Counted from the first letter of the stretch, positions 17,948 through 28,041 are shown. The stretch: 64,000 nt of DNA from Parabacteroides sp. AM08-6 (GCF_003473295.1 NZ_QRMP01000002.1:249204-313203), one strand, 5' to 3'. Made by a program: numbers and translations. The notes: generated by a model not told the origin, from the letters alone.

Positions 17948-19642
17948 ATGAAACAGACAGATAAAATGATAATTTATCAGGTTTTCCCCCGTTGGTTCGG
18001 GAATATGAAGTCTTCCCTGGTGAAGAATGGGAGTCTTTCGGAAAACGGAGTAGGAAAGTTTTCTGCATTTACAGCTATGGCTTTAGCTAAGATAAAAGAG
18101 CTGGGAACTACTCATGTCTGGTATACCGGAATAATCGAACATGCAACGAATACGGATTATACGGTTTATCGCATACGTAAAGACCATGCCGCCGTTGTGA
18201 AAGGAAATGCGGGTTCGCCGTATGCTATCAAGGATTATTATGATGTGGATCCGGATTTGGCGGAATCGGTTCCACAACGGATGAAAGAATTTGAAGCGCT
18301 TGTAAAAAGAACACATGAAGCCGGTTTGAAAGTAATTATCGACTTTGTTCCGAATCATGTTGCCCGCCAATATTATTCCGATGCTCGTATGACTTATATC
18401 GACGATTTGGGACAGCGGGACAACACCTCCAAGGCTTTTGATATCAATAATAATTTTTATTATATACCCGGTCAGCCTTTATCTTTGTCGTTTGGAGCAC
18501 AGCAGGAAGATTTCGAATATAGCGAATTCCCGGCTAAAGTAACCGGAAACGACCACTTTGATGCTTGTCCGGGCAAAAATGACTGGTATGAAACGGTTAA
18601 ATTGAATTATGGAGTCGATTATGTGAACGGGCGTACTCCTCATTTTGACCCAATCCCCGATACTTGGAACAAGATGCTGGATATTTTACTTTTCTGGGCG
18701 GGAAAAGGTGTCGATGGTTTCCGTTGCGACATGGCCGAAATGGTTCCTGTTGAGTTTTGGAACTGGGTGATACCGAAAGTGAAACAAGTGCATGATGTTT
18801 GTTTCATTGCAGAAGTCTATAATCCGGCCGAATATCGGAATTATATCCGAAACGGACATTTTGATTATTTGTACGATAAGGTTGGTTTGTATGATACGGT
18901 TCGTGCCGTTATGTGCAATCAGGCGCCGGCCAGTAATATTTCCGCTTGTTGGAAATCCTTGGAAGGTATTCAATCGAATATGTTGAACTTTCTTGAAAAT
19001 CATGATGAGCAACGTATTGCTTCCCTGTTTTTTGCCGGCGATCCGCGTCCGGGTATTCCGGGAATGATTGTTTCGGCTGCCATGAATGTCAATCCGGTTA
19101 TGATATATAGCGGACAGGAATTGGGAGAACCCGGTATGGACGATGAAGGATTTAGCGGACGCGACGGACGAACGACGATTTTTGACTACTGGAGCCTTGC
19201 TTCTTTGCGGAACTGGATAAACGAAGGTGCTTTCGACGGTGGAAAATTGACCCCGGAACAGCGTCATTTGCGTGAAACATATACTAAGATATTAAATCTG
19301 GTAAGGACGGAACCGGTTATTACGCAAGGTGATTTTTACGATTTGATGTATGCGAATCTGGATAATCCGTATTTCAATTCTCATCGTCAATATGTCTTTA
19401 TGCGTAAGTATGAAAAGGAAGTTCTGCTTGTGATTGCGAATTTTGATAGTGCAGATCAAACGGTACGTATCAAAGTTCCCGATGAGGTGTTTAAAACTCT
19501 TGGTTTTGAGGATAATAAAGCTGCAACACTAACCGATTTGATGACAGGTGAGAATAGTATCAGTACGTTAACCGCAGCTTGGCCATTCTTAGTTTCCCTG
19601 CCGGCTTATTCCGGTAAAATGTTGAAGTTTGCGTATTTTTAA
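17948..19642 (+). CDS. GH13 alpha-amylase family enzyme, cytoplasmic
   Basis: A 564-residue (beta/alpha)8 enzyme acting on alpha-glucans. The four GH13 regions are visible: DFVPNH at 132-137, GFRCDMAE with nucleophile Asp261, FIAEVY with acid/base Glu289, and FLENHDEQ with the stabilising Asp353. A C-terminal beta domain follows (VLLVIANFDSADQTVRIKVP). No signal peptide is present, so a role in internal glycogen or maltodextrin turnover is more likely than starch digestion outside the cell. The exact bond specificity cannot be read from sequence by eye. A strong terminator follows at 19676. Confidence 0.88.
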   Translation: MKQTDKMIIYQVFPRWFGNMKSSLVKNGSLSENGVGKFSAFTAMALAKIKELGTTHVWYTGIIEHATNTDYTVYRIRKDHAAVVKGNAGSPYAIKDYYDVDPDLAESVPQRMKEFEALVKRTHEAGLKVIIDFVPNHVARQYYSDARMTYIDDLGQRDNTSKAFDINNNFYYIPGQPLSLSFGAQQEDFEYSEFPAKVTGNDHFDACPGKNDWYETVKLNYGVDYVNGRTPHFDPIPDTWNKMLDILLFWAGKGVDGFRCDMAEMVPVEFWNWVIPKVKQVHDVCFIAEVYNPAEYRNYIRNGHFDYLYDKVGLYDTVRAVMCNQAPASNISACWKSLEGIQSNMLNFLENHDEQRIASLFFAGDPRPGIPGMIVSAAMNVNPVMIYSGQELGEPGMDDEGFSGRDGRTTIFDYWSLASLRNWINEGAFDGGKLTPEQRHLRETYTKILNLVRTEPVITQGDFYDLMYANLDNPYFNSHRQYVFMRKYEKEVLLVIANFDSADQTVRIKVPDEVFKTLGFEDNKAATLTDLMTGENSISTLTAAWPFLVSLPAYSGKMLKFAYF

Positions 19643-19675
19643 AATAAACACATAGCGAGAAGTCAAATTTGGGCA

Positions 19676-19716
19676 AAGCGTAGCGAATTCGCTGAAACAG
19701 CGTTCGCTACGTTTTT
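19676..19716 (+). terminator. Terminator between convergent genes
   Basis: CGTAGCGAA (19679-19687) pairs with TTCGCTACG (19703-19711), with an inner stem CGCTG/CAGCG, followed by five T on the plus strand. It ends the GH13 transcript and lies at the stop of the convergent minus-strand gene. Confidence 0.85.
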
Positions 19717-20431
19717 ATTTGCACATTTCATTAAGGGCTGCTATAGTCTCGTCAATTTGCTTTATATATCTTCCATACATACGTGCAGGGGAGTCATGTA
19801 TTACAGCTATGCTTTTTATAGCTTGTATTCCCTCTGGGAATTTGAAGTAAAATTTCCATGTTTCTGCTTTTGGCGTGTTTTCGTGATTTGTCATGAATTC
19901 TTTTACTTCCTGCATGTCGTAGAGTTTCGCAATATCCTCCTTTTTTGTTTGTGTGAAAGACTCAAATGTAAGATGGGCGCCTTTTATCGTGTTGTATGTT
20001 TGGATAATTCGTGTGGCAAGTTTCTTGTCTTTGATGGTGGATATGAGTGATGATGTTTTCAGCATTTCCATTGCATCGGTAATAGGGAGGAACCCGGATG
20101 TACTAAATGGGGTCGAACCGTATTTTTTGAGAGAGTCCGGTGAGGCTGCATCCATATTATATCTGTGTTGAAGTAAGTAGCGCGCTCCTGTCTGTTCGAA
20201 TATTTCCTGTTGCATCATTTTTTTTATGTTTTCCCGGTTGAGCATCATTTCATCTTTGACCAGCAGCAATGCTTCTTTCAGCTCTTTTTGCTTGTTGTGT
20301 TCTTCGATTATGTTGTTCCCTACGAAAGTGATAATGATGCCCAGTACTACTGCAACGAAGTTGCAAATAAAATCTCCCATTCGTCTTGTGGCGGTGGGGG
20401 AGGTGATGATTTCCTTCAGTTTCTTTCTCAT
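19715..20431 (-). CDS. Membrane-anchored protein of unknown function
   Basis: A 238-residue protein with one N-terminal membrane helix (FICNFVAVVLGIIITFVGNNI, about residues 22-42), a positively charged start and a long charged, largely helical remainder (EEHNKQKELKEALLLVKDEMMLNRENIKKM). The arrangement resembles small Bacteroidetes membrane proteins grouped as DUF6090, but I am not certain of the family. No catalytic motif is visible. It is transcribed towards the GH13 gene and divergent from the transposase remnant. Confidence 0.65.
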   Translation of the reverse strand: MRKKLKEIITSPTATRRMGDFICNFVAVVLGIIITFVGNNIIEEHNKQKELKEALLLVKDEMMLNRENIKKMMQQEIFEQTGARYLLQHRYNMDAASPDSLKKYGSTPFSTSGFLPITDAMEMLKTSSLISTIKDKKLATRIIQTYNTIKGAHLTFESFTQTKKEDIAKLYDMQEVKEFMTNHENTPKAETWKFYFKFPEGIQAIKSIAVIHDSPARMYGRYIKQIDETIAALNEMCK

Positions 20432-20439
20432 GTGTTAAA

Positions 20440-20706
20440 ATGATAATAGACAACGAACATGTCAGATTATTCGGTGTATTATGGGTGACCAAACTCATTG
20501 ATAAACATCCTATGTACGCTGTATTGGACAAAGATACGATAAAAAATGAAATCCTCCCTCATCTTTCGGTCGCAAAACGCGGTTATATGACCAAAAGTTG
20601 TTTTATGGAAAGAGTGAATGCTATTCTGTACAAGCTCAAAACCGACAGCCAATACTTCAGGCGCGATATGCAAAAGGTCCATTTCTTTCCGGTTATGAAT
20701 CCCTAG
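20440..20706 (+). pseudogene. Transposase N-terminal remnant (IS5/DUF4096-like)
   Basis: The 88-residue frame contains LDKDTIKNEILPHLSVAKRGYMTKSCFMERVNAILYKLKT in its middle, very like the N-terminal DUF4096 domain of Bacteroidetes IS5-type transposases, in which the sequence goes on LKTGCQWRxLP. Here it turns into LKTDSQYFRRDMQKVHFFP and stops, with no DDE catalytic part anywhere downstream before prs. It is therefore most likely a decayed insertion-sequence end. The likely original start is the Met at 20512. No flanking terminal inverted repeats were found by eye. A domesticated DNA-binding fragment cannot be excluded. Confidence 0.55.
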
Positions 20707-20742
20707 CCTTGTAGTTGCCAACAACAAATTTATCGCATATCA

Positions 20743-20773
20743 ATTGTTCGTTGTTAATAGTTTTGTAACTTTG
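20743..20773 (+). promoter_or_regulatory. Promoter of prs
   Basis: ATTG (20743-20746), 19 bases, then TAACTTTG (20766-20773), a full -7 match, 44 bases before the prs start codon. Confidence 0.7.
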
Positions 20774-20817
20774 CACCCACAATTCAAATCTATTTATTAA
20801 GATAAATATTCGGAATA

Positions 20818-21759
20818 ATGAGTGCACAAACTCCTTTCTTGGTGTTTTCGGGAACCAACTCCCGGTATCTTGCAGAGAAAATTTGCAAAAGTTTAGATTG
20901 TCCGCTGGGACAAATGAACATCCAACACTTTGCCGACGGCGAATTCTCCGTTTCCTATGAAGAATCAATCCGCGGTCGCGATGTTTTCCTGGTACAATCT
21001 ACATTTCCTAACTCTGACAATCTGATGGAGCTGCTCCTGATGATTGACGCGGCTAAACGTGCTTCCGCACATTCTATTATCGCAGTCATACCTTATTTTG
21101 GTTGGGCCCGTCAGGATAGAAAGGACAAACCTCGTGTATCCATAGGTGCTAAATTGATTGCCGATATGTTGGGTACAGCCGGTATCAACCGTTTGATTAC
21201 GATGGATTTGCATGCAGACCAGATACAAGGTTTCTTCAATGTTCCCGTAGACCATTTATATGCGTCTTCCGTATTTCTGGATTATATTAAATCTTCATTA
21301 CCGCTGGATAATCTGTGTATTGCCACTCCGGATGTGGGAGGTACAAAACGTGCCAGCAGCTATTCCAAATATTTAGGTTTGCCGATGGTTATTTGCCATA
21401 AATCCCGTTTGCGTGCCAATGAAGTGGCGGAAATGCGCATTATCGGTGATGTGGAAGGACTGGATGTCCTGTTGGTGGACGATATGGTAGATACCGCCGG
21501 AACGATAACGAAGGCCGCTAATCTGATGATTGAGAACGGGGCAAAGTCGGTTCGTGCCATTGCCAGCCATGCTGTCATGTCGGATCCGGCATCTACTCGT
21601 GTAGACCAATCTGCTTTGACTGAAATGATTTTTACGGACTCTATCCCTTACGCAAAGAAATGCGAAAAAGTGAAAGTATTGTCTGTTGCCGATATGTTCG
21701 CCGAAGCCATACGTCGTGTATGCAGTGGTGAGTCAATCAGCTCTCTTTATGCAATTTAA
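20818..21759 (+). CDS. prs: Ribose-phosphate pyrophosphokinase
   Basis: A 313-residue cytoplasmic enzyme making PRPP from ribose 5-phosphate and ATP for purine, pyrimidine, histidine and NAD synthesis. It has the family start FLVFSGTNSRYLAEKICKSL, the RQDRKDKPRVSIGAKL flexible-loop region, the DLHADQIQGFF segment and the PRPP loop VLLVDDMVDTAGTITKAA. Length is standard. Single gene with its own promoter and a strong terminator at 21781. Confidence 0.97.
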   Translation: MSAQTPFLVFSGTNSRYLAEKICKSLDCPLGQMNIQHFADGEFSVSYEESIRGRDVFLVQSTFPNSDNLMELLLMIDAAKRASAHSIIAVIPYFGWARQDRKDKPRVSIGAKLIADMLGTAGINRLITMDLHADQIQGFFNVPVDHLYASSVFLDYIKSSLPLDNLCIATPDVGGTKRASSYSKYLGLPMVICHKSRLRANEVAEMRIIGDVEGLDVLLVDDMVDTAGTITKAANLMIENGAKSVRAIASHAVMSDPASTRVDQSALTEMIFTDSIPYAKKCEKVKVLSVADMFAEAIRRVCSGESISSLYAI

Positions 21760-21780
21760 TTGTTCTGTAAATAGAATTAA

Positions 21781-21814
21781 AAGCCGCTATCCGGTTGGAT
21801 AAGCGGCTTTTTTT
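21781..21814 (+). terminator. Terminator of prs
   Basis: AAGCCGCT-ATCC pairs with GGATAAGCGGCTT around GGTT, followed by seven T. Confidence 0.9.
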
Positions 21815-21870
21815 GTATTTTTGCTTTCAGTAACGGGGCGATACTGATTTTGCCTGATATTCTTTTGACC

Positions 21871-24489
21871 ATGAAACATTGTTATCTTCTATCTTTATTA
21901 TTCCTTTCTGCCGGCTTTTTATGCAGTGCGCAGCAAGATTCGATTGTCCCATTTGAAAAAGCCTATAAACGTGTTTATAATATAACGAAAGTATCAGGTG
22001 TAAAGCCGGTAATGGACGGAAAGTTGAATGAAGATTTCTGGACAAAACAAGGTGAATGGTCGGATCGCTTTGTGCAGATTATTCCTTATGAAAGGGGAAT
22101 TTCCCAGTCGCCTACGCGTGTGAAACTTTTCTATGACGATAAAAATATCTATGTCGGGGTTTATTGTAAAGATGCGGAGCCTGGGAAAATGAACCGTTTT
22201 ATCGGAAACCGGGATGATAATAAAATGGGTGATTTGATTAGTGTGGCTTTCGATACTTATCATGATTATCGCGCTGCTCCCGAATTTAATATCAATTTGG
22301 GAGGAAATAAGACCGATTTGATTGTCACGGACAAATTAAACGTAAATTTGAGCTGGAACGCCGTATGGGAGGGACGGACTTCTGTAAACCTTCAGGATTC
22401 GAGCTGGACAGCCGAATTGCGTATCCCATTCAGTCAACTTCGTTATAATCAGAAATCAGACGATGGGGTTTGGGGACTCCACGTTCGCCGTATCATTCGT
22501 CGTAACAATGAGGTGCAGAACTGGAGTATGATACCTTTGAAGAATAACGGCCATGTTTTCTCTTTCGGAGAAATGCACGGCATGACACAATTGCCGAAAC
22601 CTCGGGGAATAGAATTCTTGCCTTATGTGATGGGGAAATACCGGAGTGAACCTGAAATACCGGGTAGTCCTTATCAAAAGGGGCATAGTTGGGGTGGTAA
22701 TGTCGGACTGGATGCCAAATTCGCTCTTTCGGATTTTACGCTGGATTTGACAGTCAATCCGGATTATGGTCAGGTTGAACTGGACCCGTCCGTGATGAAT
22801 CTGACTGCCTACGAGACTTTTTACGATGAAAAACGCCCCTTCTTTCTGGAAGGAAAACATATTCTCGACTTTGCAAACGGAAGCGATATGATGTTCTATA
22901 CCCGGCGTATCGGAGCTGCCCCTTCCTATTCGCCTCCCGGTATAGACAATGTAAACAGCTTTGCCAGCTCAAAGGATAATGTTCCTATCATCGGAGCTTT
23001 GAAGTTGACCGGAACGAACAGGAGAGGAGTCACAGTAGGGGTGGTTCAGAGTATCACTGCCCGCTCCTCTTCAAAAGTAACGACAAACGGAAGAGAAGAT
23101 AAAGTAGTGGTGGAACCTCTGACTAATTATACGGTTGCACGTGTACAGAAAAACTGGAAAGGAAATACGCTTTTGGGAGGAATGGTCACATCTGTGAACC
23201 GTGCGCTGGAAGAACCTTATTTGGAGAATTTCATGGTACGCAACGCTTTTACGGCAGGAATCGATTTTACCCGGTATTTTAAGAACAGGCTTTATTATAT
23301 CGAAGCGAAAGGTATGTTGAGCTCGCTAAACGGGAGCAAAGACGCTATTCGCGCTTTACAGGAAAGTGCCGTGCATTACTATCAGCGAGTTTCTTCGTCC
23401 GATTATCTGGGAGTGGACCCGGATAGGCGTTCGCTCACAGGTACAGGCGGTTATCTGAAAGTCGGCAGGAAAGGAAATGCAAAATGGGCTTTTTCCGAAA
23501 CATTCAGTTGGTCGTCTCCCGGTTTTGACCTTAATGATATGGGGTATTTGAAAGAAACGGATAATCTGACGAATGAAACGGAAATCGCTTATCGTCAGAC
23601 CGATATATGGAAAAATTTCCGTTATAACGCATTTACTTTGACACAACGTAACCGTTGGAATTACGGAAAAACTCTTTTCTATAACGACATTGCGCTGAAA
23701 TGGCAGACAATGACGATGAGCCGTTACGAATTGGTCCTTTCGGAAACTTTCTGCTGGAACAGCTTGGACAGCCGTTTGCTTCGGGGAGGACCGGATGTCC
23801 GCTTTAATCCTTATGCCATGACTTCCGTCAAATTTAATACGGATAGAGCCAAGCGTGTCGTGTTGACATTGCAATATGAAGGCAATCATAATCTGGACGG
23901 TTACAATCGCTATAATACGTTCATGCCTTCTCTTTCATTCCGTTTAGGCAATTTTGTTTATTTGTCCGGACAGTTGAACTATGCTTGGAACACTGATAAT
24001 ATGCAATATGTACAGACAATCACCCCTGCCTCTTCACAATCTGTTTCTTCTGCCGACAGGCAATATATTACCGGTCATATGGATCAAAAAACGTATGGAT
24101 TGACGATGAAGTTGCAGGTGAATGTCACTCCGGATGTTTCGTTGCAGTTTTATGGCTCTCCTTTTACTTCTACCGCTAAATACGGTGATTTTAAATGTAT
24201 GACGAATACAACCTCCCATACATATGAAGAACGTTTTCGTTCCATTTCTCCTGACGAGCTGAATTTTGGCAAAGGAGGTCCGGACTTCAGTTTTAATGAA
24301 TTTCGTTCCAATCTGGTGGCACGTTGGGAGTACCTGCCGGGTTCGACGCTCTATTTTGTTTGGGAACATCGTATGTCTAATCAGGATAACCGCTATGTCT
24401 CGGCTTGGGGAAACAACCTGGAACGCATGTTCGGATTGCCCTCTACCAATACGTTTATGATAAAAATGAATTACTGGTTCGACCTTTAG
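21871..24489 (+). CDS. DUF5916 outer-membrane barrel protein with CBM9-like domain
   Basis: About 872 residues. After a signal peptide (MKHCYLLSLLFLSAGFLCSA) comes a CBM9-like beta-sandwich (MDGKLNEDFWTKQGEWSDRF ... VKLFYDDKNIYVGVYC), then a DUF5916 region (VNPDYGQVELDPSVMNLTAYET; FYDEKRPFFLEGKHIL) and a long series of alternating aromatic strands that looks like a beta-barrel, ending in MIKMNYWFDL. Proteins of this family are predicted outer-membrane proteins of unknown function; carbohydrate binding is only suggested by the fold. I start at ATG 21871 rather than the TTG at 21850, since the signal peptide begins there. Confidence 0.82.
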   Translation: MKHCYLLSLLFLSAGFLCSAQQDSIVPFEKAYKRVYNITKVSGVKPVMDGKLNEDFWTKQGEWSDRFVQIIPYERGISQSPTRVKLFYDDKNIYVGVYCKDAEPGKMNRFIGNRDDNKMGDLISVAFDTYHDYRAAPEFNINLGGNKTDLIVTDKLNVNLSWNAVWEGRTSVNLQDSSWTAELRIPFSQLRYNQKSDDGVWGLHVRRIIRRNNEVQNWSMIPLKNNGHVFSFGEMHGMTQLPKPRGIEFLPYVMGKYRSEPEIPGSPYQKGHSWGGNVGLDAKFALSDFTLDLTVNPDYGQVELDPSVMNLTAYETFYDEKRPFFLEGKHILDFANGSDMMFYTRRIGAAPSYSPPGIDNVNSFASSKDNVPIIGALKLTGTNRRGVTVGVVQSITARSSSKVTTNGREDKVVVEPLTNYTVARVQKNWKGNTLLGGMVTSVNRALEEPYLENFMVRNAFTAGIDFTRYFKNRLYYIEAKGMLSSLNGSKDAIRALQESAVHYYQRVSSSDYLGVDPDRRSLTGTGGYLKVGRKGNAKWAFSETFSWSSPGFDLNDMGYLKETDNLTNETEIAYRQTDIWKNFRYNAFTLTQRNRWNYGKTLFYNDIALKWQTMTMSRYELVLSETFCWNSLDSRLLRGGPDVRFNPYAMTSVKFNTDRAKRVVLTLQYEGNHNLDGYNRYNTFMPSLSFRLGNFVYLSGQLNYAWNTDNMQYVQTITPASSQSVSSADRQYITGHMDQKTYGLTMKLQVNVTPDVSLQFYGSPFTSTAKYGDFKCMTNTTSHTYEERFRSISPDELNFGKGGPDFSFNEFRSNLVARWEYLPGSTLYFVWEHRMSNQDNRYVSAWGNNLERMFGLPSTNTFMIKMNYWFDL

Positions 24490-24518
24490 CCGTTTATAAA
24501 GGCATTCGTACTTTCCGG

Positions 24519-24559
24519 AAAAAGCTGCTATGCTTTCCGAAAAAACATGGCAGCTTTTT
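24519..24559 (+). terminator. Terminator of the DUF5916 gene
   Basis: AAAAAGCTGCTATG (24519-24532) pairs with CATGGCAGCTTTTT (24546-24559), with one G-T pair; a poly-T tail is part of the right arm. Confidence 0.82.
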
Positions 24560-24567
24560 CTGATTCG

Positions 24568-24685
24568 CAACCGAGCAATTATTCTTTTCATATTTGATGA
24601 ATGCAAAAAGAATAATTGTTGAAATAAAAAAACACAATTGTCATTTTTACTTTCAACATATATTGAAAGTAAAAACGCTCGGTTG
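24568..24685. repeat. MITE-like element: outer inverted repeat with two inner hairpins
   Basis: CAACCGAGC (24568-24576) and GCTCGGTTG (24677-24685) form a perfect 9-bp outer repeat. Inside are two further perfect 13-bp hairpins: CAATTATTCTTTT (24576-24588) with its complement at 24606-24618, and TTTTTACTTTCAA (24644-24656) with its complement at 24663-24675. The 118-bp unit can fold as a three-way junction. It is non-coding and lies between the convergent DUF5916 and mnmA genes. It may be a small non-autonomous transposon remnant or a structured RNA; no target-site duplication is evident. Confidence 0.55.
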
Positions 24686-24791
24686 AAAAATAGAAAAACC
24701 AAAGGTGAATTTATGGATTTCCTACGTACTCCTTTTGTATACGTCCAATCCGTTATTTATATACAAATGTGAAAAAATGCCGGATGCCGTT

Positions 24792-25868
24792 TTATATCTC
24801 TTCGTCAATAATCATTCCACTACCCAGGCAAAGATGATGCTCCTTGTCGTAAACTACTCCATATTGTCCGGGAGCAATTCCTTGTATCTTATTGTCGGAC
24901 TCGATGCGATACAAATCTCCGATACGGCGGATGTGGCCATGAGTGAATTCCGGCGTGTGACGGATTTTGAACGTAATTTCTTTTTCATCCGTAAAATCAC
25001 CCCACGGATCTTCTGTAATAAAATCGAACCCGTGCAGGTTGATGGTTTTGCCATACTGTGTTTCCGGATCGTATCCGTTGGATACGTATATGATATTTCG
25101 TTTGATATCCTTTTTAATTACAAACCATGGTCCCCCGCTCAGACCCAGGCCTTTGCGCTGTCCGATGGTGTGAAACCAATAGCCGTTATGCTTGCCGAGC
25201 ACTTTGCCTGTTTCCAGCTCGATAATTTTTCCGGTTCGTTTTCCGAGATAACGTTCTATAAAATCATTGTAATTGATTTTTCCCAGAAAACAGATTCCCT
25301 GGCTGTCTTTACGTTTTGCGCTTGGCAATTTTTGCTGTTCGGCTATGGCACGAACTTCACTTTTCATCAGGTGTCCGATGGGAAACATCAGCTTTTGTAT
25401 TTGTAAGCGGGTGATTTGTCCGAGAAAGTCTGTTTGGTCTTTTACCGGGTCTTTGGCTGTCGACAACCATACTTTCCCGGCTATTTCGGTCGTTGTGGCG
25501 TAATGTCCGGTTGCTATTTTATCGAAATTTTTACCCCACTTTTCTTCAAAGCAGCCGAATTTGATGTATTTATTGCACATCATATCCGGATTAGGAGTAA
25601 GGCCACGCTTCACGGAATCTATCGTATAGCTGACAACTTGTTCCCAATATTCATCGTGTAAAGAAACAATCTCGAAACGGCATCCATATTTTTTTGCTAT
25701 ATACGAAGTGATTTCAATATCTTCCTCAGCAGGGCAGTCGATATAACCATCTTTGTCCTCCATACCTATACGAATATAAAAGATAGTCGGATTGTATCCC
25801 GCTTCTTTGAGCTGATGAACAACAACGGAGCTATCCACTCCTCCTGAAACTAATGCTGCAATTTCCAT
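24792..25868 (-). CDS. mnmA: tRNA 2-thiouridylase
   Basis: A 358-residue enzyme that puts sulfur on U34 of Lys, Glu and Gln tRNAs. It shows the PP-loop SGGVDSSV near residue 8, the first catalytic Cys in [13 protein letters not shown], the second in [20 protein letters not shown], the tRNA-contact segment ATGHYA, and the C-terminal barrel ([24 protein letters not shown]). Length is normal. It is a single gene on its strand, convergent with the DUF5916 gene. Bacteroidales often carry more than one mnmA paralogue, so this may be one of two. Confidence 0.93.
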   Translation of the reverse strand: MEIAALVSGGVDSSVVVHQLKEAGYNPTIFYIRIGMEDKDGYIDCPAEEDIEITSYIAKKYGCRFEIVSLHDEYWEQVVSYTIDSVKRGLTPNPDMMCNKYIKFGCFEEKWGKNFDKIATGHYATTTEIAGKVWLSTAKDPVKDQTDFLGQITRLQIQKLMFPIGHLMKSEVRAIAEQQKLPSAKRKDSQGICFLGKINYNDFIERYLGKRTGKIIELETGKVLGKHNGYWFHTIGQRKGLGLSGGPWFVIKKDIKRNIIYVSNGYDPETQYGKTINLHGFDFITEDPWGDFTDEKEITFKIRHTPEFTHGHIRRIGDLYRIESDNKIQGIAPGQYGVVYDKEHHLCLGSGMIIDEEI

Positions 25869-26075
25869 GAACTTAAGCTTATAATTATCCGTCGCAAAGG
25901 TACTGTAAATTTTTAAATTAGGAATTAGTGTACATTCTATATGAAAATCATAGTGTGAATCAAAAAAAATCTTATATTTGCGAATATTAAAAATAGAAGT
26001 TAATAATAAAAAGTAGAGCTGTTAACTTTAAATACGTCAAAAAAGCAACTCGTTTTTTCTACTTCTGTATAAAAA

Positions 26076-27944
26076 GTGTATGATATGGACCTTAGGTCTT
26101 TTATTTTAATATTTTGGGGGGGGATTTTGGTTTCCTGTAATCCGGTCAGAACCGAGTTGCCTGTTTTGCAAAAAGCCGAACAGGTAATGAGCTTGCATCC
26201 GGACAGTGCCCAGTCGTTGCTGGAAGGGATTCAGAATCCGGAAGAGCTTCCGAAAAAAGAATATGCAACTTGGTGCCTGTTGATTACACAAGCGCACGAT
26301 AAGAATTTTGTGGAGCATACTACCGATTCCTTCATAAACATTGCATTCGATTATTTTGAAAAACAAAATGATGCCAAGCATTATGCTGCATCCCTGTTTT
26401 ATAAAGGCAGGATTTTGCAAGATTGGAAGAGTGAAGACGAAGCTATCGCCTATTTTGTGAAAGCCTTGGATGTCGCGAAACATACGTCCGATGCCGGATT
26501 GCTTTTTTTAGTCTCTTCTTATTTAGGTTCTTTATACGTCTATCGCTCATTGCCGGAACAGGCATTGTGCTCCTATCAGGATGCATACCGGTATGCGATA
26601 CAATCAAAAGACAGTTCTTGTATCTCTTATGCCTGTTCTTATTTAGGGAGAGCATATAGTCTTCAGACTGATTGGGAACAAGCTCTTTCCTGGTATGAGA
26701 AAGCAGCTCAGATTGCAGAGGAGTCAAATGAATGGGAGGCAAAAAGGGTTGCTTTGGAGGAAAAAATGGGAGTATATATAGCAGCCGGTCTACTTGACGA
26801 GCTATCGGGAATCATAGGTGAGATACAAAAAATGCAGAAGAAAAAGAATGGAGACCATAAAGAATTTTCTTTGTTGTTAGGTGGTGCCTATTATTATTTG
26901 GATGAGTATGAGAGTGCTGCATCTCATTTGAGACAGGCGCTTCAATCAGATAATCTGTATACTTTGCGTGATGCTTGTCAATGTTTATATTATTTATATG
27001 AAGAACAAGAGCAGTATAAGGAAGCTGTCAATTATAATAATATGTATTTGGCATATTTCGACTCCATTCAGAAAATGGAAAAAATGCAGATTATTATCGA
27101 GGCAGAACGAAAATATAACCATGAAAAAGTATTGCGGGAGAATCTTCAGCTTGCCTCAGCTAAAGACCGGATTGTGAAAATCGGGCTGCTGGTACTCGTT
27201 TTTTTACTGTGTATGATTTTGCTTATTATTTTTATTAATCAGAACAGGCTAAAGAAACGAAATTTGAAAATTTTGCAATTGAAGTCGGAATTGTCTGAAA
27301 ATGAAAGAAGCATAAAGGAGAGTGATAAAGAGATTGCCGATTTGTCAGTACAATTGTTGGAACAACAAAAGGAATGTTCTTCTTTGGAGAAACGGATACA
27401 AGCATTGAATAGGTCGAATAAGCAGAATGAGCTTCAAAAAGAAAATCTGTCCGAACAATTAAAAATGAGAACAAAAGTTTTGGACCGTTTAGAAAAAAAG
27501 CATCAGCAATTGCAAGATACCGGTAAGCAACTGAAAGATGCCAATCGCTCTTTACGGCGTCAAATGCGTGGAATTCAGCTAAATGATTCGTCTGTGGTTT
27601 CTTCCGAAGAAAACAGACGGATAGAAACGATTCCTGTTTTAGTCCGTATGCAAAACAAGAAATCCCCTTTGCAAGCGATGGAGTGGAGAGAACTTTTTAT
27701 CGTAATGGATTCAATGTATGAAAATTTTGTACAACGTTTAAGAGAAACTTACCCCAATCTGACGGAAGATGATTTGCGCCTCTGTTGTCTGATTAAACTA
27801 AGACATACAGATGAAGAAATTACTCAATTTTTGTCCATAGCGGAAGATTCCTTGATTAAGCGCAAACAACGCCTTCGGCATCGTCTGGATAAAGATAAAA
27901 AATGGGCAAAGAGAGAACTGGAAGCTTGGATTTACTCCATTTGA
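26076..27944 (+). CDS. TPR membrane regulator with C-terminal HTH-like domain
   Basis: A 622-residue protein. The N-terminus is a lipoprotein-type or anchor signal (ILVSCNP). Residues about 30-340 are TPR-like helical repeats (HYAASLFYKGRILQDWKSED; SCISYACSYLGRAYSLQTDW). A membrane helix (IGLLVLVFLLCMILLIIF, about 367-385) is followed by a long coiled coil and then a domain ending EDDLRLCCLIKLRHTDEEITQFLSIAEDSLIKRKQRLRHRL, which matches the HTH-like end of Bacteroidetes TPR regulators. Such proteins probably sense an envelope signal and act on DNA from the membrane. It stands directly ahead of the propeller/NVEALA genes on the same strand and is a likely local regulator; this is inference. 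A downstream Met at 26085 is an alternative start. Confidence 0.75.
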   Translation: MYDMDLRSFILIFWGGILVSCNPVRTELPVLQKAEQVMSLHPDSAQSLLEGIQNPEELPKKEYATWCLLITQAHDKNFVEHTTDSFINIAFDYFEKQNDAKHYAASLFYKGRILQDWKSEDEAIAYFVKALDVAKHTSDAGLLFLVSSYLGSLYVYRSLPEQALCSYQDAYRYAIQSKDSSCISYACSYLGRAYSLQTDWEQALSWYEKAAQIAEESNEWEAKRVALEEKMGVYIAAGLLDELSGIIGEIQKMQKKKNGDHKEFSLLLGGAYYYLDEYESAASHLRQALQSDNLYTLRDACQCLYYLYEEQEQYKEAVNYNNMYLAYFDSIQKMEKMQIIIEAERKYNHEKVLRENLQLASAKDRIVKIGLLVLVFLLCMILLIIFINQNRLKKRNLKILQLKSELSENERSIKESDKEIADLSVQLLEQQKECSSLEKRIQALNRSNKQNELQKENLSEQLKMRTKVLDRLEKKHQQLQDTGKQLKDANRSLRRQMRGIQLNDSSVVSSEENRRIETIPVLVRMQNKKSPLQAMEWRELFIVMDSMYENFVQRLRETYPNLTEDDLRLCCLIKLRHTDEEITQFLSIAEDSLIKRKQRLRHRLDKDKKWAKRELEAWIYSI

Positions 27945-28041
27945 TAACCGAAGAAGTAAAGTTGTCTATCTTGTGTTTCTGTTGCATTGTCTTGATTTAT
28001 AGGTTTTTGTGCCTTATTTGTGGACTGTATGTACCTGTGAA

